A DNA stretch of 64,000 bases, taken from the NCBI RefSeq assembly GCF_010435915.1, contig NZ_JAAFZH010000010.1, positions 1-64,000 on the forward strand, written 5' to 3'. The notes under the pieces were generated by a model, which made no database searches, had not been told where the DNA came from, and saw only the letters and a list, made by a program, of their open reading frames with translations. Shown here one piece after another: positions 45,801-52,221 of this stretch (position 1 is its first letter; each line of letters opens with the position of its first letter). Both the position numbers and the translations under genes were made by a program. Source of the DNA: Spirosoma terrae (GTDB lineage Bacteria; Bacteroidota; Bacteroidia; Cytophagales; Spirosomataceae).

Positions 45801-45838
45801 GGTTGTTTTCCGGGCCTGTTTACTATAATTTGTTCCAT
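39824..45838 (-). CDS. Giant tail hub protein with Ig-like repeats and unknown C-terminal domain
   Basis: The 2004-residue protein has an N-terminal part (about 1-560) with features of phage tail hub/endopeptidase proteins: SRALGAGNWLLGN, CLAVLQRLCTEFETEFTI, YGRGRGLYAISRQTP, ending in a helical TDANRARQGWRTTQELL. Two units with AGISG ... RFWAG ... APFRVL follow (about 740-825). Three Ig/cadherin-like repeats lie at about 1050-1345 (NP.PTV..I.., F.DPGD.L.F, VT.TDSAGQSV). The last 570 residues are unknown; a tryptophan-rich, enzyme-like region includes GVEHFSVNMEHMEERT and HDISWQLIQPS. The gene follows the distal tail gene with a 16-nt overlap, as expected for the hub. Confidence 0.7.
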   Translation of the reverse strand: MEQIIVNRPGKQPIPLFRRVPLTTVMAATQSRKLLGEDVLNVTVQCVESIAFEIGDNILAFGTVYTLNRLPKAAKESDRGFRYDLTFEGPQYSLMRALYLNQDATGFATGPEFTLTGTLDLFANVLLTNVSRALGAGNWLLGNVPTGTPTLNLSFDGENCLAVLQRLCTEFETEFTITRSSSGVHTIHFGKQGELLGHTFEYGRGRGLYAISRQTPNDEGFITRLYAYGGSQNIPQNYRNYSSRLRLDDGLSYLDNAQVQLAFGLIEGTVVWDEIFPKRTGKLSGVGIVTDGVKTFTVTDATMDFNLLEESGPAQTVNGKEVKQYRYLMPGVSPKLHFQSGNLAGYEFEINTYDHASKTFTLVGTSDERGMAFPSATSAAFQPSAGDTYVLIDVIMPDSYVQAAEQLLNAKALSFLGQHSTPSVQYDLTIDEQFLNAQSGTGSTVNHFELGDYVHVKDDSLSVDGASRVIGFSRNLIFPNQYQLEIADTYQVTRIEQLLADQKATNTLIKINQLTDANRARQGWRTTQELLSMVFDTDDFFDAGNIRPESIETSMIVVGAKSQQFILNCVIEPNFEGQPNVVKGNSGSLTHYTVEETIRTWQITGQTITITDDSARYIYAKCNKSNYTDASLLFSTDQIKPNQDGWYYHFLVGVLHAKDATTNVRWVSLTYGATSINGRFIKTGRIQSFDGLTYFDLDLGEMGGKITFIATDGIKRPISELTQTTIDGGIITSGMIMLAGAGGTVRAGISGEGTSDASVRFWAGASYTNRAVAPFRVLQSGEMFARKRIELMNENNVGQAGISGSNATADGKVRFWAGSPYANRNTAPFRVLADGSMIATAGKIGAWQISNSGILNEDGLAYIITRTSTNPMRTEARIGAQVFPASFGGKGAAMFVANEPDMLFPNYAAVFEAANGGNNYAIYAQKGTALLGEALLNGRRYFGQTLTDLTIIIDPSNYDVIEIFPQGSSAGIRFATPSQPIGPGKEIAIINSNDTTSGLILINIIRGNNSYALPGGCVLTLIYSNGYWYGKSQYDNNYGTSTPPFVIPPVNPAPTVNGAIPNFSTTSRDNNQYQIPSSIFNDPGDTLNFDVISNLPTGVTFSGGGRILYLDKDVVENGSFSVTVRVTDSAGQSVGGVFQVMVNWPTLNPAPIVANPIANLSLAGNGQKTFSIATNTFQDTDELTFVASRQDGQGLPDGFTYSITDDALLFVIAAAVATGVFQLRVTATDTAGQSVNADFTLSLNRSAVNNPPTVVAPVQNQTISGNGQQTFGISASMFSDPGDSLTITVTGANGGALPAGITYDPTYLVFTLAASVGSGTYPVEVKATDSAGQSVVSGFSFIVVRNADEDIVVRADPADFDEEEPVSGDGFDTSYTYSKTGSDVAGNQFVSTPAPRLLPVSQTKPRPTGNSFSFTPQSAINTVLPKRFSPLTQVHPKKAIGYPGTIYLDWSTPNEIIGLYTHTTESAKTNTEVYPTSLKRMVEGSFYVLAANAAAVLPAGDSRKQQLLDWAGPQQAGSGSYEGPHILITDASAARLYGAEWWKMFKQLDWKGAGVEHFSVNMEHMEERTGTAYTKHQQQYRMIGWITEGCINAAAADGVTLFSPLSAEFGNLTIYAPWFHDRPATHDREGNALPNPNPNIPQYMHYALLDEYIRGNSPTAPLGENSTLATLIKTGKAAVGVGRYLQHTMDGQTYWQKQSNGALITDSNNNPIFRNEPDRYTTITGQQCVIYKDDYYMAMIKLYGIVAQFCSNMRFMAGGVDLPFSTTRQAGWEGMKGQVTQFRLDVEGESGIDRPDGSALNERPLAPFMVEGYGILMYVFAEFLRGWMQSQMPSNLGADTGYGSKARASAEIYAKAFERAANLNWIHDISWQLIQPSIWIKDQGFNGPADPDEHFARKPILLGGLGTYQGDAVMWFLAWWPCQDEDKSTDIKIWADKGTGPITGSYVARMVGRTPFLDYWKIPAGTQPKDWYMQFQSLTNIKITRRGDYREAKITNHPTPPANV

Positions 45839-46989
45839 AACAGGGCCGCGTTAGATGAAAAATCAGTAATGTCTTCAATGACACCGGTAATGATGATCTC
45901 ATGAGGACCGGGTGTTTGATACGTGTGCTCAACAGAAACCCCCGTACCGAACACGTTATACGTATGGGTACCATCCCCCCAGTGAATCGCTACCATTTTT
46001 GATGTGGTCAGAGTGATATACGCCAGACCCGCCCCAAAGCTGAGCACCCGTTTGATTGGTTCGGGTTCGATGAGCGTTAGTTGGAACGTGCCGACCATAT
46101 CTCCATCACGCCAGCGTTTTTTAAGGTTGATCGAGCTATTTAGATACACCTCGAATACGTGCGGCTTTTGGGAATACGCATTGAGTTTGAGCCGCTGGGT
46201 ATTTCGCTGTTGAAACTGACCGATAAACAGCGCGACTTTTTCTATGAAATCGTCGGCGCTACTGGCTTTCAGAAAGCAGTCGAGCGAAATCGTTCGTGGC
46301 TGGTAACGCGGGGTTGACAGATCGACAATTTTTCCGTGGTAATCCGGCCATTCGTACTCAATTGGGTCTTTTAGTAGCAGGTTGTCCAACAAGCCATCTG
46401 AAGCCGATACGTAGACACCGAATGTTTTAAAATCAGTGCCATTGATTGAATAGCGTATATCCATTGTGGGTGTTGGCGTTGGGATCGCGGGTTTAACTAA
46501 ACTGTAGTCTACGCCCGATAGGAGCGTAATATCTTCGAGTGTCATGTAGCCGGATTTGGCCGGGCTATCATTGACCACACAAAAGCCGGTCGGCTTGCCC
46601 CAACCGTCCGGCATGGATTCGCTGGAACGTAGGACTGAGTTGAGGTACACACTGATTTTGTCTGTGTGCTGTAGAATGACGATGTAACTCCAGCGGGTCA
46701 GCGGGCTTGCCAGATTGAGGTAAAGCCACCGATTCAGCCCCGAAAATTTATAGAGTACCCAACTGTTTGTCGGGTTTCCATCCACCTTTACCCAGAACGC
46801 CAGCGAGTACGTTGAATCCAGTGGGAATGGCTGTTCTAAGGCTTCCGCCTTTCCCACCTGTGGAAAATGCAACGCGGGCTCATCGATACGACCGGCTGTA
46901 TATTCCCCCCCGGCAACATCGAGTGTTACCGGCGCTTCTCCGAAATTTTCAACCGTTCCATTCAGCGGAAGTCTTACGAGTGTTCCCAT
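45823..46989 (-). CDS. Distal tail protein (Dit-like) with LamG and PKD parts
   Basis: The start at 46989 lies 2 nt after the tape-measure stop. The 388-residue product has three parts. About residues 1-170 are LamG-like (YSLAFWVKVDGNPTNSW, HTDKISVYLNSVLRSS, GYMTLEDITLLSG). About 180-320 match the distal tail hexamer fold (DIRYSINGTDFKTFGVYVSASDGLLD, DYHGKIVDLSTPRYQPRTISLDCFLKA, GTFQLTLIEPEPI). About 325-388 form a PKD-like unit (AIHWGDGTHTYNV ... HTYQTPGPHEIIITG). Dit joins the tail tube to the baseplate hub. The position between tape measure and hub genes fits. Confidence 0.75.
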   Translation of the reverse strand: MGTLVRLPLNGTVENFGEAPVTLDVAGGEYTAGRIDEPALHFPQVGKAEALEQPFPLDSTYSLAFWVKVDGNPTNSWVLYKFSGLNRWLYLNLASPLTRWSYIVILQHTDKISVYLNSVLRSSESMPDGWGKPTGFCVVNDSPAKSGYMTLEDITLLSGVDYSLVKPAIPTPTPTMDIRYSINGTDFKTFGVYVSASDGLLDNLLLKDPIEYEWPDYHGKIVDLSTPRYQPRTISLDCFLKASSADDFIEKVALFIGQFQQRNTQRLKLNAYSQKPHVFEVYLNSSINLKKRWRDGDMVGTFQLTLIEPEPIKRVLSFGAGLAYITLTTSKMVAIHWGDGTHTYNVFGTGVSVEHTYQTPGPHEIIITGVIEDITDFSSNAALLWNKL

Positions 46990-46990
46990 A

Positions 46991-49900
46991 TTACATGCCT
47001 TTAGCTCTGATTGGATCGGACTGTAGTACATCGAGCTTGGCATCAATTGATTCCAGATGTCGCATATAGGCGCTGTTACTGGCAATGATGCTGAGGTGGA
47101 TCAACTGCTGACGAACCAGCCCGTTTGTATCTGCCTGGGTAATACGGATCGCGTTAATCTGACCAGCGAGAATACTAGCCGTTTCCTCCGAAACGCCCTT
47201 TATAGCTCCCTGTACTGAATTTGGATTCGTTTGCTTATCGGCGGTATTCTTGGCAAATACATTCAGGCCGTAGTTTTGCGCCGTCGCATTGGCCTGTTCT
47301 AAACCGGCGTTAAACAGTTTGGTTAGTTCTTCCGCCTGACCGAAAAAACGCCCGAAATCGTCCGTCCAGCTACCATCCCCACCCGGCCCAAACGATGCTT
47401 CCATCTCTTTCTGAAGCTGGTCGAACTGTTTGGAAAACACCTGGTTGAAAATGATTTGGGAAAGTATGTTTTCCAGTACGTCACTGACTGAATCGCCAAA
47501 GGCTTGTGCACTGTCGGTGCCGTCTTTAAACGCATTGACCAGGTTGTCACGTAGCGCGTTACCCAGATTACCCGCGAGTTCCGACACGATGGAACGGATC
47601 TGTTCTTTCGTTTCCTTTACCTGATTGGCCCAATTGATGGTATCCTGTAGGATGAGTTTGGTATTTTCATCCACCAGATTCTGATTAACGAGTGTTTCAG
47701 CCAGTGCCACATTCAACTCGTCAACTCCGTCGGCTCCTTTTTTTATTAATTCGGGGTATTCCGTAAGCAGACGAGAAAACTCATCTTCTTTCTTTTTTCC
47801 GCCGAAAATGCCCGCAATGGCCCCAACGACAGCCCCAACCGCCGTACCGATAACCGGCACGATAGCCGAACCAATAGCGGCCCCCATTGCAGCCCCGGAA
47901 CCGACATTGCCCCAATCAATCGCGTTACGCTGGCCGGATTTAACCTGTCCGTCCTGCAATTTCTTCAGGGCTTTTTGGTAGCTCTCATTGGCTGAGCTCA
48001 GCTGGGCAATGCTATCTTTTAACCGACCTTCGTAATTTTTAACGAATACATTTTCTTCCAGCTGGGATTGTAAGCCGATCTGCTCATTAAGCGCCAGATT
48101 ATAAGCGTTCTGCTGGGCAATCATGGAGCGGTAGTATTCCTCTTCTGCCTGTTTCCGCTCATTGGCCGATGAGGTCAGCATAGTTACAATGCCAATGAGC
48201 CCCTGTACACCAGCCGCTATTTTATCCGTTTTACTCGCTGTTTCGTCAAAGGCAACCGTTACCAGATTAGCCCCTTGCGCTACGGCTGCCAACAACCGGC
48301 CGGTGTTCCCCAGATTGCCGTTAACACTGGAAAGCGCGTTACCCAGATCACCAGCCAGCCCCGCGAACGTTTTGATACTACCCAGCGTGTCCGTGTTCAG
48401 CGAGTCATTTGCATCCTGCAATTCTTTTTGTTTCTGCTGGTAGGTGATCGTTTTACGCGTCGCTTCATCGGCAGAATCCAGATACTCTTTCAGCTGAGCA
48501 ATCCGGGCTTTGAGTCCATCACGGCCCCGTAACAGAATGACCGTATCGAGTTTTTTAAACTCGTCCGACATTTGAGCGGCTTGTTCAGAAATTTGCCGAA
48601 CCTCATCCTGCTCCCCTTTATTGATCGCTTTGAGCGCATTCTGGTACGCTTCACTGCGTTTGTCCTGATACTGTTTATCCAGCTCAGCCCGTAAATCAGC
48701 GTAGCGTTTGGTTATGGCGAGTCGCTGTTGTTCGGTATTGGTCGTTGAAGCCAGATAATCACGTAATTGCGTCTGACGATCACTTTCAGCCGCCCGGATT
48801 TGCTCAGCAACAGCAAGGCGCTGTTGAATGGCCAGACTCGAATTATCGTTTGGATCAAGTAACGCCTGCTTTTTACTAAGTACGTCCAGATAGTCCGACA
48901 GGCTTTGAGCGTCCCGGCCTGCCTGTTGCAGCTGGTCGGTAAACACCTCAATAGCCGCTTTTTTGCCCGTCGCTTCGTTGCGTTGATCCAGCAAACTAGA
49001 CAGGTTGCCCGCTTCCTTGTCGGTCAACCCAACGTTTTCCCGCTGTGATTCCAGGTCAGCAATTTGCCGGTTGAGGTAATCTACGTAGGATTGCCCGGAT
49101 TTAATCAAATCGTTAAACTGAGCATCAGCGGTCTGTTTGCCGTACTCCAACAGGTATTTGTTATACAGCTCGTATTTCGTGCGTTTTTCCTCCAATTCCT
49201 CATCGAAGGTTTTAACCGAAATTGCTTTCCGAGCTTCTTCCGCTTTGCGCTGGGCATCCAATAAGATTGCCTGTTGTTGGCTAATTTTCCCCCTGTCGGT
49301 TTTGGGCGTTTTTTCCAGCACTTCTTGTGCTTTTTGCGCGATGGTTTCCCAATACGAAACCGAACCATACGGCCCAATTTTATCCGCATCCTTCGCGGCT
49401 TTTTTCTCCGATGCGGTCAGTTCACCCGTCAATCGACGACGCGCTTTTTCGGCGGCATCGATTTGAGATTGGTACCGGTTGTATTCCGCCCGGTTGGTTG
49501 CCGTTTGTGCCTGTTGCTCCTTTAGCTTTTTAATCTGGGCATCGTAGTATTCGACCGTTTTGGCAACCGGCGCTTGTCCTTTATTTTCGGCTGCGGTGAG
49601 GGCTTCCCGTTGTTTAGCCAGATCCTTTAGCTGGTCCTCAACCTGTTTGTAGGCGGGTGACAACTTATCCTTAATCGCACTTTGAACAAGTTCCAGGCGT
49701 TGAATCTCAGCATTGACAGCATCCTTACTACCACCGGTATAGATTGTGGATATGGTCTGATTTATGTCATTGACAACCTTTTCAGTTTGCTTTTTGACCT
49801 CAACAGCTTTTTCCAGCTGAATCTTTGCGGCTTCCGATTCGGACAAGGCCGTCAACGGGCCATTCCGATCACCCATACCGATGACCATCCGAAAATTCTT

Positions 49901-51403
49901 TCCGGATTGTTTAACGAGATCGTCCTGCGCTTCTTTGAGTTTTTTGGCGGCTTCGGTATCCTGCTCCAGTGCGGATTTCAGCGATGATTGCGCCGTTTCC
50001 AGCCGTATTTTCTTTTCGAGTGAAGCCAGATATAAATTAACTTCTTTGGTCAGATCAGCCGTTTTAGCCGCCTGAAAATCCAGACCGCGAACGATGTCCG
50101 GGGCAATACTCTTCAGTTTTTCATACGCCCGTAACCGTTCGGATTCCGCTACATTCTGGTTTTTAATAATGCCAACCAGCGTTTTAACCTCTGAGCCCTG
50201 TTGCTTATACTGAACGGAAATATCTTTACCCGCATCGGCTAGTAACTCCTGGGCGCTTTTTACCTGCTGAACCTCTTCCCGTAAAACAAAATACGCTGTC
50301 ACCAGTGCGGCAATGGCCGTCGCTACGATCACATACGGATTGGCTAACATGGTAGCGTTCAACTCCATTTGCGCCCGCTGCAACAGCTTGGAAACCACAA
50401 TTTGGCGGGCCTGTTGGGTCGTGAGTACTTCGCCGGAAGCGGCTGCTAGTGTTTGTTCCAGGGCAATGCTTTGCAGCATAAACAAATGTGCCCGTTGAGC
50501 GGCACTCACTAGCAGAATCGCGGCTTTATACGTACCATACGTGGCCGCTGCTATCTTCAGTATGTCAATAACGTCCTGATAGTGCTCAACTACGTCTGTA
50601 GCAGTTGTTAGCAGATCGGCGGCAACATCCTGATTCTTTTTGCCGATCTCGTTCAACATCACATCCCACGCATCGCTCAGCCGCTCTTTCAAACCTAGTA
50701 GTGACTTACTTTGCGCATCCATCAACCCGGCAAACATGCCCCCGGATGAGGTCATGTTGCGAAATGCCTGTTCAACCTCTTTAAAGCCAACTTTGCCAGC
50801 CTCAACAAAGTCGTTTACCTGATCGACGTTGACTTTCAAAACGTCGGCCAACGCCTGATAAATGGGAATACCCCGGCCCGCGAATTGCCGGATGTCCACG
50901 GCGTAAGCCCGTCCCTGAGTACGTAGCGTACCGTATAGGTAAATCAGTTCATTAATCGGCGCGGAAACACCAGCGGCAACATCACCCAGCATTCGGAGTT
51001 CACCCACTACGTTTTTAGCCGATGATCCGTAGGCCAACAGTTGTTTGGCTCCACTAGCAATATCCTTCAGACCGAACGGGGTTGATGCGGCTGTTTCAAC
51101 CAGGCTGGTAAGCAACGTGTCTGCCTTGCTTTTGCTGGCCAGCATCGTAGAAAATGCAATTTCTAACTGCTGGAATTCGCCCCGAACCTTCAGGATTTGA
51201 GCAGGCAACTGAGCCAGTGCCGTAAACGAGAAATACCCAGCTGCTAACTGACCCAGCCGGGCAAATTGGGTATCGAGCTTATTGGTTTCCCTGGTCGCTG
51301 TATTGGTCACACCCAGAATACGACGCTCCATGTAATCAATCTGGCTCCGGAAATTAATGTCCCGGATCAGCGTATCGAAATGTAATGGCCCTGACGTATC
51401 CAT
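46991..51403 (-). CDS. Tail tape measure protein
   Basis: The 1470-residue protein fixes tail length and passes into the host envelope during DNA entry. It is a long helical protein with an N-terminal tape-measure core (FEQLEIAFSTMLASKSKA-like region with TAASTPFGLKDIASGAKQLLAYG and QFAGRGIPIYQALADVL). Hydrophobic helices occur at about 290-390, then long Lys/Glu/Gln coiled coil (about 430-1050) and a glycine-rich membrane-active stretch (GSGAAMGAAIGSAIVPVIGTAVGAVVGAIAGIFGGKK, about 1160-1200). Length predicts a long siphophage tail. It follows the chaperone genes by 31 nt. Confidence 0.9.
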   Translation of the reverse strand: MDTSGPLHFDTLIRDINFRSQIDYMERRILGVTNTATRETNKLDTQFARLGQLAAGYFSFTALAQLPAQILKVRGEFQQLEIAFSTMLASKSKADTLLTSLVETAASTPFGLKDIASGAKQLLAYGSSAKNVVGELRMLGDVAAGVSAPINELIYLYGTLRTQGRAYAVDIRQFAGRGIPIYQALADVLKVNVDQVNDFVEAGKVGFKEVEQAFRNMTSSGGMFAGLMDAQSKSLLGLKERLSDAWDVMLNEIGKKNQDVAADLLTTATDVVEHYQDVIDILKIAAATYGTYKAAILLVSAAQRAHLFMLQSIALEQTLAAASGEVLTTQQARQIVVSKLLQRAQMELNATMLANPYVIVATAIAALVTAYFVLREEVQQVKSAQELLADAGKDISVQYKQQGSEVKTLVGIIKNQNVAESERLRAYEKLKSIAPDIVRGLDFQAAKTADLTKEVNLYLASLEKKIRLETAQSSLKSALEQDTEAAKKLKEAQDDLVKQSGKNFRMVIGMGDRNGPLTALSESEAAKIQLEKAVEVKKQTEKVVNDINQTISTIYTGGSKDAVNAEIQRLELVQSAIKDKLSPAYKQVEDQLKDLAKQREALTAAENKGQAPVAKTVEYYDAQIKKLKEQQAQTATNRAEYNRYQSQIDAAEKARRRLTGELTASEKKAAKDADKIGPYGSVSYWETIAQKAQEVLEKTPKTDRGKISQQQAILLDAQRKAEEARKAISVKTFDEELEEKRTKYELYNKYLLEYGKQTADAQFNDLIKSGQSYVDYLNRQIADLESQRENVGLTDKEAGNLSSLLDQRNEATGKKAAIEVFTDQLQQAGRDAQSLSDYLDVLSKKQALLDPNDNSSLAIQQRLAVAEQIRAAESDRQTQLRDYLASTTNTEQQRLAITKRYADLRAELDKQYQDKRSEAYQNALKAINKGEQDEVRQISEQAAQMSDEFKKLDTVILLRGRDGLKARIAQLKEYLDSADEATRKTITYQQKQKELQDANDSLNTDTLGSIKTFAGLAGDLGNALSSVNGNLGNTGRLLAAVAQGANLVTVAFDETASKTDKIAAGVQGLIGIVTMLTSSANERKQAEEEYYRSMIAQQNAYNLALNEQIGLQSQLEENVFVKNYEGRLKDSIAQLSSANESYQKALKKLQDGQVKSGQRNAIDWGNVGSGAAMGAAIGSAIVPVIGTAVGAVVGAIAGIFGGKKKEDEFSRLLTEYPELIKKGADGVDELNVALAETLVNQNLVDENTKLILQDTINWANQVKETKEQIRSIVSELAGNLGNALRDNLVNAFKDGTDSAQAFGDSVSDVLENILSQIIFNQVFSKQFDQLQKEMEASFGPGGDGSWTDDFGRFFGQAEELTKLFNAGLEQANATAQNYGLNVFAKNTADKQTNPNSVQGAIKGVSEETASILAGQINAIRITQADTNGLVRQQLIHLSIIASNSAYMRHLESIDAKLDVLQSDPIRAKGM

Positions 51404-51405
51404 GT

Positions 51406-51430
51406 GAAATACTTCTATTTTAAGTACTTT
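51406..51430. repeat. 25-nt element upstream of tape measure, copy A
   Basis: This 25-nt A+T-rich element lies 3 nt upstream of the tape-measure start codon. It matches 21 of 25 positions of the element at 58248-58272, which lies in the head-operon promoter. On the minus strand its halves are AAAGTACTT and AAGTATTTC. Confidence 0.55.
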
Positions 51431-51434
51431 AGGT

Positions 51435-51689
51435 TTATGAAAAACGGGGCAATCCGTCGAAACTCATGCCGGATTTTCGCATAAACGCTTCTACGTTTTC
51501 CGATGTAGCTGGTAGCGGCTTTTCCTCATCGGATTTAGATTTGGATGCCGATTTATAACCCGGCGCATCGATCATCATCCGTTGTACAATCGTGTAGCGA
51601 ATCCCCCAGTGTAGGTACTGCCAGCTCCAGCCGTAATGGGCGCAAATCGCCCCACGCGAACCAAACGGACTTTTTAACCCTGTTGCCAC
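51435..51689 (-). CDS. Tail assembly chaperone C-terminal part (T-like), probably -1 frameshift product
   Basis: The 84-residue frame begins with GTG inside the end of the previous gene, overlapping it by 16 nt in the -1 frame. It lies just before the tape measure gene, where phages place the T part of a G/GT chaperone pair made by ribosomal frameshifting. It carries HYGWSWQYLHWGIRYTIVQRMMIDAPGYKS, a short helical motif like those in T-type tails, then a Lys/Glu-rich linker. Whether it is translated by frameshift or from its own GTG cannot be told from sequence alone. Confidence 0.6.
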   Translation of the reverse strand: MATGLKSPFGSRGAICAHYGWSWQYLHWGIRYTIVQRMMIDAPGYKSASKSKSDEEKPLPATSENVEAFMRKSGMSFDGLPRFS

Positions 51690-52219
51690 TCCTTCAGAAA
51701 CGCTTCTGCTTCCTGATTTTTTGGTTCCTCTATCAGTATCGGATTCGTCGTCCGTTTGTCCACCGACAGGAATCTGATAGAGTTGGTAAAAGCCCCCATG
51801 TTGGTCAGGGTATTGATCAACATGACCAAATCAAACAGTTTACCCGGTGTTAGGTGCCAGCTGAAGTAATTGGCAAGTAACCCGGCAAACAGCTTGATTT
51901 TCCACTGGGAGTTGAGCACGGCAATGGCGATTACCCGCCCGCATCGTTTCGCGTTGTGTTCAATCAGTCGTTTCGACTCGCCAACCGGATCGGCCTTTAG
52001 CCGCTCTTCCGAAAAGGCCATGTTGATGTACTCCTGAGATAGATAATCGAGCGTACCTAAGTAGGGTTGATACACTTTGAACACCCGCTGTTTTTTACCG
52101 AAAAACCGGAGCAGGCTTTTCTTATCGACGGTAAAATCCATCCCGCGTTCTAACAGCGTATCGATCTGCTGTTTTTCGGCCAAAACCTCATCGAAACTGT
52201 TAGTTGAGGTGTTTTCCAT
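51674..52219 (-). CDS. Tail assembly chaperone (G-like)
   Basis: The 181-residue protein has no signal peptide or membrane segment and is predicted to be mostly helical. Examples are DEVLAEKQQIDTLLERGMDF, YLGTLDYLSQEYINMAF, WKIKLFAGLLANYFSWHLTPGKLFDLVMLINTLTNMGAFTNSIRFL. The length and position immediately upstream of the tape measure gene, with an overlapping -1 frame, match the G protein of tail assembly chaperone pairs. It starts 2 nt after the SGNH hydrolase gene. Confidence 0.65.
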   Translation of the reverse strand: MENTSTNSFDEVLAEKQQIDTLLERGMDFTVDKKSLLRFFGKKQRVFKVYQPYLGTLDYLSQEYINMAFSEERLKADPVGESKRLIEHNAKRCGRVIAIAVLNSQWKIKLFAGLLANYFSWHLTPGKLFDLVMLINTLTNMGAFTNSIRFLSVDKRTTNPILIEEPKNQEAEAFLKEWQQG

Positions 52220-52221
52220 GA

